Shown piece by piece: positions 20,464-33,504 of a stretch of 41,338 bases of DNA. The stretch's first letter is position 1, and every line of letters starts with the position of its first letter. The notes beneath the pieces were generated by a model. The model was not told the DNA's origin, searched no databases, and saw only the letters and a list, made by a program, of their open reading frames with translations. The position numbers and the translations under genes were made by a program. Source of the stretch: Nemertoderma westbladi (lineage: Eukaryota > Xenacoelomorpha > Nemertodermatida > Nemertodermatidae); the NCBI GenBank assembly GCA_032718475.1, contig JAUCBJ010001342.1:1-41338 (forward strand), read 5' to 3'.

Positions 20464-23400
20464 GTTTACTGGTAGGCAGTCTGGTACTGAGCAACCAGAC
20501 GCGTGTTTACTGGTAGGCAGCCTGGTACTGAGCAACCAGACGCGTGTTTAGTCCTGGTAGGCAGCCTGGTATTGAGCAACCAGACGCGTGTTTACTCCTG
20601 GTAGGCAGCCTGGTACTGAGCAACCAGACGCGTGTTTACTGGTAGGCAGTCTGGTAATGAGCAACCAGGCGCGTGTTTACTCCTGGTAGGCAGCCTGGTA
20701 CTGAGCAACCAGACGCGTGTTTACTGGTAGGCAGCCTGGTACTGAGCAACCAGACGCGTGTTTACTCCTGGTAGGCAGCCTGGTACTGAGCAACCAGGCG
20801 CGTGTTTACTGGTAGGCAGCCTGGTACTGAGCAACCAGACGCGTGTTTACTGGTAGGAAAACCTGGTACTGAGCAACCAGACGCGTGTTTACTCTGGTAG
20901 GCAGTCTGGTACTGAGCAGCCAGGCGCGTGTTTACTCCTGGTAGGCAGCCTGGTACTGAGCAACCAGACGCGTGTTTACTGGTAGGCAGTCTGGTACTGA
21001 GCAACCAGGCGCGCGTTTACTCCTGGTAGGCAGCCTGGTACTGAGCAACCAGACGCGTGTTTACTGGTAGGCAGACTTGTACTGAGCAACCAGACGCGTG
21101 TTTACTGGTAGGCAGTCTGGTACTGAGCAACCGGACGCGTGTTTACTGGTAGGCAGTCTGGTACTGAGCAACCAGGCGCGTGTTTACTCTTGGTAGGCAG
21201 CCTGGTACTGAGCAACCAGACGCGTGTTTACTCCTGGTAGGCAGCCTGGTACTGAGCAACCAGACGCGTGTTTACTGGTAGGCAGCCTGGTACTGATCAA
21301 CCAGACGCGTGTTTACTGGTAGGCAGTCTGGTACTGAGCAACCAGGCGCGTGTTTACTCCTGGTAGGCAGCCTGGTACTGAGCAACCATGCGCGTGTTTA
21401 CTGGTAGGCAGCCTGGTACTAAGCAACCAGACGCGTGTTTACTGGTAGGCAGTCTGGTACTGAGCAGCCAGGCACTTGTTTACTCCTGGTAGGCAGCCTG
21501 GTACTGAGCAACCAGATGCGTGTTTACTCCTGGTAGCCAGCCTGGTACTGATCAACCAGACGCGTGTTTACTCCTGGTAGGCAGTCTGGTACTGAGCAAC
21601 CGGACGCGTGTTTACTGGTAGGCAGTCTGGTACTGAGCAGCCAGGCGCTTGTTTACTCCTGGTAGGCAGCTTGGTACTGAGCAACCAGATGCGTGTTTAC
21701 TCCTGGTAGCCAGCCTGGTACTGAGCAGCCAGACGCGCGTTTACTCCTGGTAGGCATCCTGGTACTGAGCAACCAGGCGCGTGTTTACTCTTGGTAGGCA
21801 GCCTGGTACTGAGCAACCAGACGCGTGTTTACTCCTGGTAGGCAGCCTGGTACTGAGCAACCAGACGCGTGTTTACTGGTAGGCAGCCTGGTACTGATCA
21901 ACCAGACGCGTGTTTACTGGTAGGCAGTCTGGTACTGAGCAACCAGGCGCGTGTTTACTCCTGGTAGGCAGCCTGGTACTGAGCAACCATGCGCGTGTTT
22001 ACTGGTAGGCAGCCTGGTACTGAGCAACCAGACGCGTGTTTACTGGTAGGCAGTCTGGTACTGATCAACCAGGCGCGTGTTTACTCCTGGTAGGCAGCCT
22101 GGTACGGAGCAACCAGACGCGTGTTTACTCCTGGTAGGCATCCTGGTACTGAGCAACCAGATACGTGTTTATTGGTTGGCAGCCTGGCACTGATCATCCA
22201 GACGCGTGTTTACTCCTGGTAGGCAGCCTGGTACTGAGCAGCCAGACGCGCGTTTACTCCTGGTAGGCATCCTGGTACTGAGCAACCAGGCGCGTGTTTA
22301 CTGGTAGGCAGTCTGGTACTGAGCAACCAGACGCGCGTTTACTCCTGGTAGGCAGCCTGGTACTGATCAACCAGACGCGTGTTTACTCCTGGTAGGCAGC
22401 CTGGTACTGAGCAACCAGACGCGTGTTTACTCCTGGTAGGCAGCCTGGTACTGAGCAACCAGACGCGTGTTTACTCCTGGTAGGCATCCTGGTACTGAGC
22501 AACCAGATACGTGTTTATTGGTTGGCAGCCTGGCACTGATCATCCAGACGCGTGTTTACTCCTGGTAGGCAGCCTGGTACTGAGCAGCCAGACGCGCGTT
22601 TACTCCTGGTAGGCAGCCTGGTACTGAGCAACCAGACGTGTGTTTACTGGTAGGCAGCCTGGTACTGAGCAACCAGACGCGTGTTTACTTCTGGTAGGCA
22701 GTCTGGTACTGAGCAGCCAGGCGCTTGTTTACTCCTGGTAGGCAGCCTGGTACTGAGCAACCAGACGCGTGTTTACTGGTAGGCAGCCTGGTACTGAGCA
22801 ACCAGATGCGTGTTTACTCCTGGTAGCCAGCCTGGTACTGAGCAACCAGACGCGTGTTTACTGGTAGGCAGTCTGGTACTGAGCAGCCAGGCGCTTGTTT
22901 ACTCCTGGTAGGCAGCCTGGTACTGAGCAACCATACGCGTGTTTACTGGTAGGCAGACTGGTACTGAGCAACCAGACGCGTGTTTACTGGTAGGCAGTCT
23001 GGTACTGAGCAACCAGGCGCGTGTTTACTGGTAGGCAGTCTGGTACTGAGCAGCCAGGCGCTTGTTTACTCCTGGTAGGCAGCCTGGTACTGAGCAACCA
23101 TGCGCGTGTTTACTGGTAGGCAGCCTGGTACTGAGCAACCAGACGCGTGTTTACTGGTAGGCAGTCTGGTACTGAGCAGCCAGGCGCTTGTTTACTCCTG
23201 GTAGGCAGCTTGGTACTGAGCAACCATGCGCGTGTTTACTGGTAGGCAGTCTGGTACTGAGCAGCCAGGCGCTTGTTTACTCCTGGTAGGCAGACTGGTA
23301 CTGAGCAACCATGCGCGTGTTTACTGGTAGGCAGCCTGGTACTGAGCAACCAGACGCGTGTTTACTGGTAGGCAGTCTGGTACTGAGCAACCAGGCGCGT

Positions 23401-24060
23401 GTTTACTGGTAGGCAGTCTGGTACTGAGCAGCCAGGCGCTTGTTACTCCTGGTAGGCAGCCTGGTACTGAGCAACCAGATGCGTGTTTACTGGTAGGCAG
23501 ACTTGTACTGAGCAACCAGACGCGTGTTTACTGGTAGGAAACCTGGTACTGAGCAACCAGGCGCGTGTTTACTCCTGGTAGCCAGCCTGGTACTGAGCAA
23601 CCAGACGCGTGTTTACTGGTAGGCAGTCTGGTACTGAGCAGCCAGGCGCTTGTTTACTCCTGGTAGGCAGCCTGGTACTGAGCAGCCAGACGCGCGTTTA
23701 CTGGTAGGCAGACTTGTACTAAGCAACCAGACGCGTGTTTACTGGTAGGCAGTCTGGTACTGAGCAGCCAGGCGCTTGTTTACTCCTGGTAGGCAGCCTG
23801 GTACTGAGCAACCAGATGCGTGTTTACTGGTAGGCAGACTTGTACTGAGCAACCAGACGCGTGTTTACTGGTAGACAGTCTGGTACTGAGCAACCAGATG
23901 CGTGTTTACTCCTGGTAGCCAGCCTGGTACTGATCAACCAGACGCGTGTTTACTGGTAGGCAGCCTGGTACTGAGCAACCAGACGCGTGTTTACTGGTAG
24001 GCAGTCTGGTACTGAGCAGCCAGGCGCTTGTTTACTCCTGGTAGGCAGCCTGGTACTGAG

Positions 24061-24570
24061 CAACCAGATGCGTGTTTACTCCTGGTAGCCAGCCTGGTAC
24101 TGAGCAACCAGACGCGTGTTTACTGGTAGGCAGTCTGGTACTGAGCAACCAGACGCGTGTTTACTGGTAGGCAGTCTGGTACTGAGCAGCCAGGCGCTTG
24201 TTTACTCCTGGTAGGCAGCCTGGTACTGAGCAACCAGATGCGTGTTTACTCCTGGTAGCCAGCCTGGTACTGAGCAACCAGACGCGTGTTTACTGGTAGG
24301 CAGTCTGGTACTGAGCAACCAGACGCGTGTTTACTGGTAGGCAGTCTGGTACTGAGCAGCCAGGCGCTTGTTTACTCCTGGTAGGCAGCCTGGTACTGAG
24401 CAACCAGATGCGTGTTTACTCCTGGTAGCCAGCCTGGTACTGAGCAACCAGACGCGTGTTTACTGGTAGGCAGTCTGGTACTGAGCAACCAGACGCGTGT
24501 TTACTGGTAGGCAGTCTGGTACTGAGCAGCCAGGCGCTTGTTTACTCCTGGTAGGCAGCCTGGTACTGAG
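24061..24570 (+). repeat. 170-bp higher-order unit, three copies
   Basis: The marker caaccagatg occurs at 24061, 24231, 24401 and 24571, exactly 170 bp apart, equal to 44+41+41+44. In the first duplicate the equivalent block (17563-17732) occurs once. This is a clean copy-number change by whole higher-order units. Confidence 0.9.
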
Positions 24571-25753
24571 CAACCAGATGCGTGTTTACTCCTGGTAGCC
24601 AGCCTGGTACTGATCAACCAGACGCGTGTTTACTCCTGGTAGGCAGCCTGGTACTGAGCAACCAGACGCGTGTTTACTCCTGGTAGTCAGCCTGGTACTG
24701 ATCAACCAGGCGCGTGTTTACTCCTGGTAGGCAGCCTGGTACGGAGCAACCAGACGCGTGTTTACTCCTGGTAGGCATCCTGGTACTGAGCAACCAGATA
24801 CGTGTTTATTGGTTGGCAGCCTGGCACTGATCATCCAGACGCGTGTTTACTGGTAGGCAGTCTGGTACTGATCAGCCAGGCGCTTGTTTACTCCTGGTAT
24901 CCAGCCTGGTACTGATCAACCAGACGCGTGTTTACTCCTGGTAGGCAGCCTGGTACTGAGCAGCCAGACGCGTGTTTACTCCTGGTAGCCAGCCTGGTAC
25001 TGATCAACCAGACGCGTGTTTACTCCTGGTAGGCAGCCTGGTACTGAGCAACCAGACGCGTGTTTACTCCTGGTAGTCAGCCTGGTACTGATCAACCAGG
25101 CGCGTGTTTACTCCTGGTAGGCAGCCTGGTACTGATCAACCAGACGAGTGTTTACTCCTGGTAGGCAGCCTGGTACTGAGCAACCAGATGCGTGTTTACT
25201 CCTGGTAGCCAGCCTGGTACTGATCAACCAGACGCGTGTTTACTGGTAGGCAGTCTGGTACTGAGCAACCAGACGCGTGTTTACTGGTAGGCAGTCTGGT
25301 ACTGAGCAGCCAGGCGCTTGTTTACTCCTGGTAGTCAGTCTGGTACTGATCAACCAGGCGCGTGTTTACTCCTGGTAGGCAGCCTGGTACGGAGCAACCA
25401 GACGCGTGTTTACTCCTGGTAGGCAGCCTGGTACGGAGCAACCAGACGCGTGTTTACTCCTGGTAGGCATCCTGGTACTGAGCAACCAGATACGTGTTTA
25501 TTGGTTGGCAGCCTGGCACTGATCATCCAGACGCGTGTATACTGGTAGGCAGTCTGGTACTGATCAGCCAGGCGCTTGTTTACTCCTGGTAGCCAGCCTG
25601 GTACTGATCAACCAGACGCGTGTTTACTCCTGGTAGCCAGCCTGGTACTGATCAACCAGACGCGTGTTTACTTCTGGTAGGCAGCCTGGTACTGATCAAC
25701 CAGACACGTGTTTGCTCCTGGTAGGCAGCCTGGTCCTGAGCAACCAGACGCGT

Positions 25754-25822
25754 GAGACTAGGCGACCACACAGTACCCAATCACGAAGACGACGAACCGA
25801 GACGAAGCGACCACACAGTACC
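25754..25822 (+). repeat. 69-bp satellite 2 island inside satellite 1 (3)
   Basis: Duplicate of the 18916 island, shifted by 6,838 bp. Confidence 0.9.
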
Positions 25823-27232
25823 GTTTACTGGTAGGCAGTCTGGTACTGAGCAACCAGACGCGTGTTTACTGGTAGGCAGCCTGGTACTGAGCAACCAGAC
25901 GCGTGTTTAGTCCTGGTAGGCAGCCTGGTATTGAGCAACCAGACGCGTGTTTACTCCTGGTAGGCAGCCTGGTACTGAGCAACCAGACGCGTGTTTACTG
26001 GTAGGCAGTCTGGTAATGAGCAACCAGGCGCGTGTTTACTCCTGGTAGGCAGCCTGGTACTGAGCAACCAGACGCGTGTTTACTGGTAGGCAGCCTGGTA
26101 CTGAGCAACCAGACGCGTGTTTACTCCTGGTAGGCAGCCTGGTACTGAGCAACCAGGCGCGTGTTTACTGGTAGGCAGCCTGGTACTGAGCAACCAGACG
26201 CGTGTTTACTGGTAGGAAAACCTGGTACTGAGCAACCAGACGCGTGTTTACTCTGGTAGGCAGTCTGGTACTGAGCAGCCAGGCGCGTGTTTACTCCTGG
26301 TAGGCAGCCTGGTACTGAGCAACCAGACGCGTGTTTACTGGTAGGCAGTCTGGTACTGAGCAACCAGGCGCGTGTTTACTCCTGGTAGGCAGCCTGGTAC
26401 TGAGCAACCAGACGCGTGTTTACTGGTAGGCAGACTTGTACTGAGCAACCAGACGCGTGTTTACTGGTAGGCAGTCTGGTACTGAGCAACCGGACGCGTG
26501 TTTACTGGTAGGCAGTCTGGTACTGAGCAACCAGGCGCGTGTTTACTCTTGGTAGGCAGCCTGGTACTGAGCAACCAGACGCGTGTTTACTCCTGGTAGG
26601 CAGCCTGGTACTGAGCAACCAGACGCGTGTTTACTCCTGGTAGGCAGCCTGGTACGGAGCAACCAGACGCGTGTTTACTCCTGGTAGGCATCCTGGTACT
26701 GAGCAACCAGATACGTGTTTATTGGTTGGCAGCCTGGCACTGATCATCCAGACGCGTGTTTACTGGTAGGCAGTCTGGTACTGATCAGCCAGGCGCTTGT
26801 TTACTCCTGGTAGTCAGTCTGGTACTGATCAACCAGGCGCGTGTTTACTCCTGGTAGGCAGCCTGGTACGGAGCAACCAGACGCGTGTTTACTCCTGGTA
26901 GGCAGCCTGGTACGGAGCAACCAGACGCGTGTTTACTCCTGGTAGGCATCCTGGTACTGAGCAACCAGATACGTGTTTATTGGTTGGCAGCCTGGCACTG
27001 ATCATCCAGACGCGTGTTTACTGGTAGGCAGTCTGGTACTGATCAGCCAGGCGCTTGTTTACTCCTGGTAGCCAGCCTGGTACTGATCAACCAGACGCGT
27101 GTTTACTCCTGGTAGCCAGCCTGGTACTGATCAACCAGACGCGTGTTTACTTCTGGTAGGCAGCCTGGTACTGATCAACCAGACACGTGTTTGCTCCTGG
27201 TAGGCAGCCTGGTCCTGAGCAACCAGACGCGT

Positions 27233-27301
27233 GAGACTATGCGACCACACAGTACCCAATCACGAAGACGACGAACCGAGACGAAGCGACCACACAGTAC
27301 C
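27233..27301 (+). repeat. 69-bp satellite 2 island inside satellite 1 (4)
   Basis: Duplicate of the 20395 island, including the diagnostic gagactatg variant. Confidence 0.9.
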
Positions 27302-29737
27302 GTTTACTGGTAGGCAGTCTGGTACTGAGCAACCAGACGCGTGTTTACTGGTAGGCAGCCTGGTACTGAGCAACCAGACGCGTGTTTAGTCCTGGTAGGC
27401 AGCCTGGTATTGAGCAACCAGACGCGTGTTTACTCCTGGTAGGCAGCCTGGTACTGAGCAACCAGACGCGTGTTTACTGGTAGGCAGTCTGGTAATGAGC
27501 AACCAGGCGCGTGTTTACTCCTGGTAGGCAGCCTGGTACTGAGCAACCAGACGCGTGTTTACTGGTAGGCAGCCTGGTACTGAGCAACCAGACGCGTGTT
27601 TACTCCTGGTAGGCAGCCTGGTACTGAGCAACCAGGCGCGTGTTTACTGGTAGGCAGCCTGGTACTGAGCAACCAGACGCGTGTTTACTGGTAGGAAAAC
27701 CTGGTACTGAGCAACCAGACGCGTGTTTACTCTGGTAGGCAGTCTGGTACTGAGCAGCCAGGCGCGTGTTTACTCCTGGTAGGCAGCCTGGTACTGAGCA
27801 ACCAGACGCGTGTTTACTGGTAGGCAGTCTGGTACTGAGCAACCAGGCGCGTGTTTACTCCTGGTAGGCAGCCTGGTACTGAGCAACCAGACGCGTGTTT
27901 ACTGGTAGGCAGACTTGTACTGAGCAACCAGACGCGTGTTTACTGGTAGGCAGTCTGGTACTGAGCAACCGGACGCGTGTTTACTGGTAGGCAGTCTGGT
28001 ACTGAGCAACCAGGCGCGTGTTTACTCTTGGTAGGCAGCCTGGTACTGAGCAACCAGACGCGTGTTTACTCCTGGTAGGCAGCCTGGTACTGAGCAACCA
28101 GACGCGTGTTTACTGGTAGGCAGCCTGGTACTGATCAACCAGACGCGTGTTTACTGGTAGGCAGTCTGGTACTGAGCAACCAGGCGCGTGTTTACTCCTG
28201 GTAGGCAGCCTGGTACTGAGCAACCATGCGCGTGTTTACTGGTAGGCAGCCTGGTACTAAGCAACCAGACGCGTGTTTACTGGTAGGCAGTCTGGTACTG
28301 AGCAGCCAGGCACTTGTTTACTCCTGGTAGGCAGCCTGGTACTGAGCAACCAGATGCGTGTTTACTCCTGGTAGCCAGCCTGGTACTGATCAACCAGACG
28401 CGTGTTTACTCCTGGTAGGCAGTCTGGTACTGAGCAACCGGACGCGTGTTTACTGGTAGGCAGTCTGGTACTGAGCAGCCAGGCGCTTGTTTACTCCTGG
28501 TAGGCAGCTTGGTACTGAGCAACCAGATGCGTGTTTACTCCTGGTAGCCAGCCTGGTACTGAGCAGCCAGACGCGCGTTTACTCCTGGTAGGCATCCTGG
28601 TACTGAGCAACCAGGCGCGTGTTTACTCTTGGTAGGCAGCCTGGTACTGAGCAACCAGACGCGTGTTTACTCCTGGTAGGCAGCCTGGTACTGAGCAACC
28701 AGACGCGTGTTTACTGGTAGGCAGCCTGGTACTGATCAACCAGACGCGTGTTTACTGGTAGGCAGTCTGGTACTGAGCAACCAGGCGCGTGTTTACTCCT
28801 GGTAGGCAGCCTGGTACTGAGCAACCATGCGCGTGTTTACTGGTAGGCAGCCTGGTACTGAGCAACCAGACGCGTGTTTACTGGTAGGCAGTCTGGTACT
28901 GATCAACCAGGCGCGTGTTTACTCCTGGTAGGCAGCCTGGTACGGAGCAACCAGACGCGTGTTTACTCCTGGTAGGCATCCTGGTACTGAGCAACCAGAT
29001 ACGTGTTTATTGGTTGGCAGCCTGGCACTGATCATCCAGACGCGTGTTTACTCCTGGTAGGCAGCCTGGTACTGAGCAGCCAGACGCGCGTTTACTCCTG
29101 GTAGGCATCCTGGTACTGAGCAACCAGGCGCGTGTTTACTGGTAGGCAGTCTGGTACTGAGCAACCAGACGCGCGTTTACTCCTGGTAGGCAGCCTGGTA
29201 CTGATCAACCAGACGCGTGTTTACTCCTGGTAGGCAGCCTGGTACTGAGCAACCAGACGCGTGTTTACTCCTGGTAGGCAGCCTGGTACTGAGCAACCAG
29301 ACGCGTGTTTACTCCTGGTAGGCATCCTGGTACTGAGCAACCAGATACGTGTTTATTGGTTGGCAGCCTGGCACTGATCATCCAGACGCGTGTTTACTCC
29401 TGGTAGGCAGCCTGGTACTGAGCAGCCAGACGCGCGTTTACTCCTGGTAGGCAGCCTGGTACTGAGCAACCAGACGTGTGTTTACTGGTAGGCAGCCTGG
29501 TACTGATCAACCAGACGCGTGTTTACTGGTAGGCAACCTGGTACTGAGCAGCCAGACGCGCGTTTACTCCTGGTAGGCAGCCTGGTACTGAGCAGCCAGA
29601 CGCGCGTTTACTCCTGGTAGGCAGCCTGGTACTGATCAACCAGACGCGTGTTTACTTCTGGTAGGCAGCCTGGTACTGATCAACCAGACGCGTGTTTACT
29701 CCTGGTAGGCAGCCTGGTCCTGAGCAACCAGACGCGT

Positions 29738-29806
29738 GAGACTAGGCGACCACACAGTACCCAATCACGAAGACGACGAACCGAGACGAAGCGACCACAC
29801 AGTACC
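29738..29806 (+). repeat. 69-bp satellite 2 island inside satellite 1 (5)
   Basis: Same junctions and length; it lies outside the two 6.5-kb duplicates and has the gagactagg form. The flanking satellite 1 variants differ from those at the other islands, so it arose by a separate copying event. Confidence 0.9.
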
Positions 29807-32800
29807 GTTTACTGGTAGGCAGTCTGGTACTGAGCAACCAGACGCGTGTTTACTGGTAGGCAGCCTGGTACTGAGCAACCAGACGCGTGTTTACTGGTAG
29901 GCAGCCTGGTACTGATCAACCAGACGCGTGTTTACTGGTAGGCAGCCTGGTACTGATCATCCAGACGCGTGTTTACTGGTAGGCAGCCTGGTACTGAGCA
30001 ACCAGACGCGTGTTTACTGGTAGGCAGCCTGGTACTGATCAACCAGACGCGTGTTTACTCCTGGTAGTCAGCCTGGTACTGAGCAACCAGACGCGTGTTT
30101 ACTGGTAGGCAGCCTGGTACTGATCATCCAGACGCGTGTTTACTCCTGGTAGGCAGCCTGGTACTGATCATCCAGACGCGTGTTTACTCCTGGTAGGCAG
30201 CCTGGTATTGAGCAACCAGACGCGTGTTTACTGGTAGGCAGTCTGGTAATGAGCAACCAGGCGCGTGTTTACTGGTAGGAAACCTGGTACTGAGCAACCA
30301 GACGCGTGTTTACTCCTGGTAGGCAGCCTGGTACAGAGCAACCAGACGCGTGTTTACTGGTAGGCAGCCTGGTACTGAGCAACCAGACGCGTGTTTACTC
30401 CAGGTAGGCAGCCTGGTACTGAGCAACCAGGCGCGTGTTTACTGGTAGGCAGCCTGGTACTGAGCAACCAGACGCGTGTTTACTGGTAGGAAACCTGGTA
30501 CTGAGCAACCAGACGCGTGTTTACTGGTAGGCAGTCTGGTACTGAGCAGCCAGGCGCGTGTTTACTCCTGGTAGGCAGCCTGGTACTGATCAACCAGACG
30601 CGTGTTTACTCCTGGTAGGCAGTCTGGTACTGATCAACCAGACGCGTGTTTACTCCTGGTAGGCAGCATGGTACTGAGCAACCAGACGCGCGTTTACTCC
30701 TGGTAGGCAGCCTGGTACTGAGCAACCATGCGCGTGTTTACTGGTAGGCAGCCTGGTACTGAGCAACCAGACGCGTGTTTACTGGTAGGCAGCCTGGTAC
30801 TGAGCAACCAGACGCGTGTTTACTTCTGGTAGGCAGCCTGGTACTGATCAACCAGACGCGTGTTTACTCCTGGTAGGCAGCCTGGTACTGAGCAACCATG
30901 CGCGTGTTTACTGGTAGGCAGCCTGGTACTGAGCAACCAGACGCGTGTTTACTGGTAGGCAGCCTGGTACTGATCAACCAGACGCGTGTTTACTTCTGGT
31001 AGGCAGCCTGGTACTGATCAACCAGACGCGTGTTTACTCCTGGTAGGCAGCCTGGTACTGAGCAACCATGCGCGTGTTTACTGGTAGGCAGCCTGGTACT
31101 GAGCAACCAGATGCGTGTTTACTGGTAGGCAGCCTGGTACTGAGCAACCAGACGCGTGAGATTAGGCGACCACACAGTACCCAATCACGAAGATGACGAA
31201 CCGAGACGAAGCGACCACACAGTACCCAATCACGAAAACGACGAACCGAGACGAGGCGACCACACGAAGACGATGAACCGAGACGAGGCGACCACACAGT
31301 ACCCAATCACGAAGACGACGAACCGAGAGGAGGCGACCACACAGTACCCAATCACGAAGATGACGAACCGAGACGAAGCGACCACACAGTACCCAATCAC
31401 GAAAACGACGAACCGAGACGAGGCGACCACACGAAGACGATGAACCGAGACTAGGCGACCACACAGTACCCAATCACGAAGATGACGAACCGAGACGAAG
31501 CGACCACACAGTACCCAATCACGAAAACGACGAACCGAGACGAGGCGACCACACGAAGACGATGAACCGAGACGAGGCGACCACACAGTACCCAATCACG
31601 AAATCGACGAACCGAGATGAGGCGACCACACAGTACCCAATCACGAAAATGAAGAACCGAGATGAGGCGCCCACACAGTACCCAATCACAAAAAAGACGA
31701 ACCGAGGCGAGGCGACCACTCAGTACCCAATAACGAAAACGACTAACCGAGACGAGGCAACCACACAGTGCCCAATCGCGAAGACGACGAACCGAGACGA
31801 GACGACCACACAGCACCGAATCACGAAAACGATGAACCGAGGCGAGGCGACCACACAGTACCCAATCACGAAGATGACAAACCGAGACAAGGCGACCACA
31901 CACAGTACCCAATCACGAAAACGACAAACCAAGGCGAGGCGACCACACAGTACCCAATCACGAAGACGACGAACCGAGTCGAGGCGACCACACAGTACCC
32001 AATCACGAAAACGACAAACCGAGGCGAGGCGACCACACAGTACCCAATCACGAAAACGACAAACCAAGGCGAGGCGACCACACAGTACCCAATCACGAAA
32101 ACGACAAACCAAGGCGAGGCGACCACACAGTACCCAATCACGAAGACGACGAACCGAGACGAGGCGACCACACAGTACCCAATCACAAAGATGACAAACC
32201 GAGACAAGGCGACCACACACAGTACCCAATCACGAAAACGACAAACCAAGGCGAGGCGACCACACAGCACCCAATCACGAAAACGACGAATCTAGGTGAG
32301 GCGACCACACAGTACCCAATCACGAAAACGACGAACCGAGACGAGGCAACCACCCAGTACCCAATCGCGAAAATGACAAACCGAGACGAGGCGACCAAAC
32401 AGTACCCAATCATGAAGACGATTAACCGATATGAGGCGCCCACATAGTACCCAATCACGAAGACGACGAACCGAGACGAGGCGACCACACAGTACCCAAT
32501 CACGAAGACGACGATCTGAGACGAGGCGACCACACAGTACCCATTCACGAAGATGACAAACCGAGACATGGCGACCACACAGTACCCAATCACGAAGACG
32601 ACGAACCGAGACCAGGCAACCACACAGTACCCAATCACGAAAACAACGAACCGAGATGAGGCAACCACACAGTACCCCATCACAAAAACGACAAACCGAG
32701 GCGAGGCGACCACACAGTACCCAATAGCGAGGCGACCACACAGTACCCAATAACGAAAACGACGAACCGAGATGAGGTGACCACACAGTACCCAATCACG

Positions 32801-33504
32801 AAAACACGAACGGAGACGAGGAGACCAAACAGTACCCAATCACGAAGAGGACGAACTGAGACCAGACGACCACACAGTACCCAATCACGAAAACGACAAA
32901 CCGAAGCGAGGCAACCACACAGTACACAATCACAAAAACGACGAACCGAGACGAGGCGACCACACAGTACATAATCACGAAAACGACGAACAGAGACGAG
33001 GCGACCAAACAGTACCCAATCATGAAGATGACGGATCGAGACCAGGCGACCACACAGAACCCAATCACGAGGACGACGAACCAAGACCAGGCAACCACAC
33101 AGTACCCAATCACGAAGACGACGAACCGAGACTAGGCGAGCACACAGTACCCAATCACGAAGACGACGAACCGAGACGAGGCGACCACAGAGTACCCAAT
33201 CACGAAGATGACGAACCTAGACGAGGCGACCACACAGTACCCAATCACGAAGACGACGAACCGAGACGAAGCGACCACACAGTACCCAATCTCGAAGACG
33301 ACGAACCGAGGCGAGGTGACCACACAGTACCCAATCACAAAGACGACGAACCGAGACAAGGCGACCACACAGTACCCAATCACGAAGACGACGAACCGAG
33401 ACGAGGCGACCACACAGTACCCAAACACGAAGACGACGAACCGAGATGAGGCGACCACACAGTACCCAATCACGAAGACGATGAACCGAGATGAGGCGAC
33501 CACA

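Larger units (their letters stand above)
18474..21275 (+). repeat. Nested 1,479-bp tandem duplication in satellite 1 (copy 1)
   Basis: The segment 18474-19796 recurs at 19953-21275 with constant 1,479-bp spacing and carries one satellite-2 island in each half (18916 and 20395). Small differences exist: gagactagg against gagactatg in the island, and gtatactgg at about 18697 against gtttactgg. The whole structure is copied again in the second 6.5-kb duplicate. Confidence 0.8.
16140..22637 (+). repeat. Satellite 1 segmental tandem duplication, copy 1 (6,498 bp)
   Basis: The order of monomer variants from about 16140 to 22637 is repeated from 22638. The spacing is 6,498 bp up to about 17563 (for example 16203 with 22701) and 6,838 bp from 17733 onward (for example 19283 with 26121). 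The two copies are nearly identical; one of the few differences noticed is cgcgcg at about 21010 against cgcgtg at about 27848. Confidence 0.85.
25312..28113 (+). repeat. Nested 1,479-bp tandem duplication in satellite 1 (copy 2)
   Basis: This is the counterpart of 18474-21275 shifted by 6,838 bp, with islands at 25754 and 27233. The nested duplication therefore predates the 6.5-kb duplication. Confidence 0.8.
22638..29475 (+). repeat. Satellite 1 segmental tandem duplication, copy 2 (6,838 bp)
   Basis: This is the second copy of the 16140-22637 segment. It is longer by 340 bp, exactly two extra 170-bp higher-order units at 24061-24570. Similarity continues a few tens of bases beyond the end (to about 29504) before the variant order diverges. 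Confidence 0.85.
15701..31155 (+). repeat. Satellite 1: 44/41-bp tandem monomers, ~15.5 kb
   Basis: The monomer reads accagacgcgtgtttactcc, then tggtaggcagcctggtactg, then agca (44 bp). A second class lacks the three bases cct after tttact and is 41 bp. Variation uses a small alphabet: gacgcg/ggcgcg/gatgcg/ggcgct, gagcaacc/gatcaacc/gagcagcc/gatcatcc, taggcag/tagccag/tagtcag, cagcc/cagtc/cagac. The variant order defines duplications (see separate entries). Monomer lengths are not multiples of 3, so only short frames occur. About 360 monomers are present. There are no unique spacers and no coding role is visible. Confidence 0.97.

Noticed and set aside
15701-31155. CRISPR-like regular array
   Set aside because: Monomers are contiguous with no unique spacers, and the context is eukaryotic with transposons. 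It is satellite DNA.
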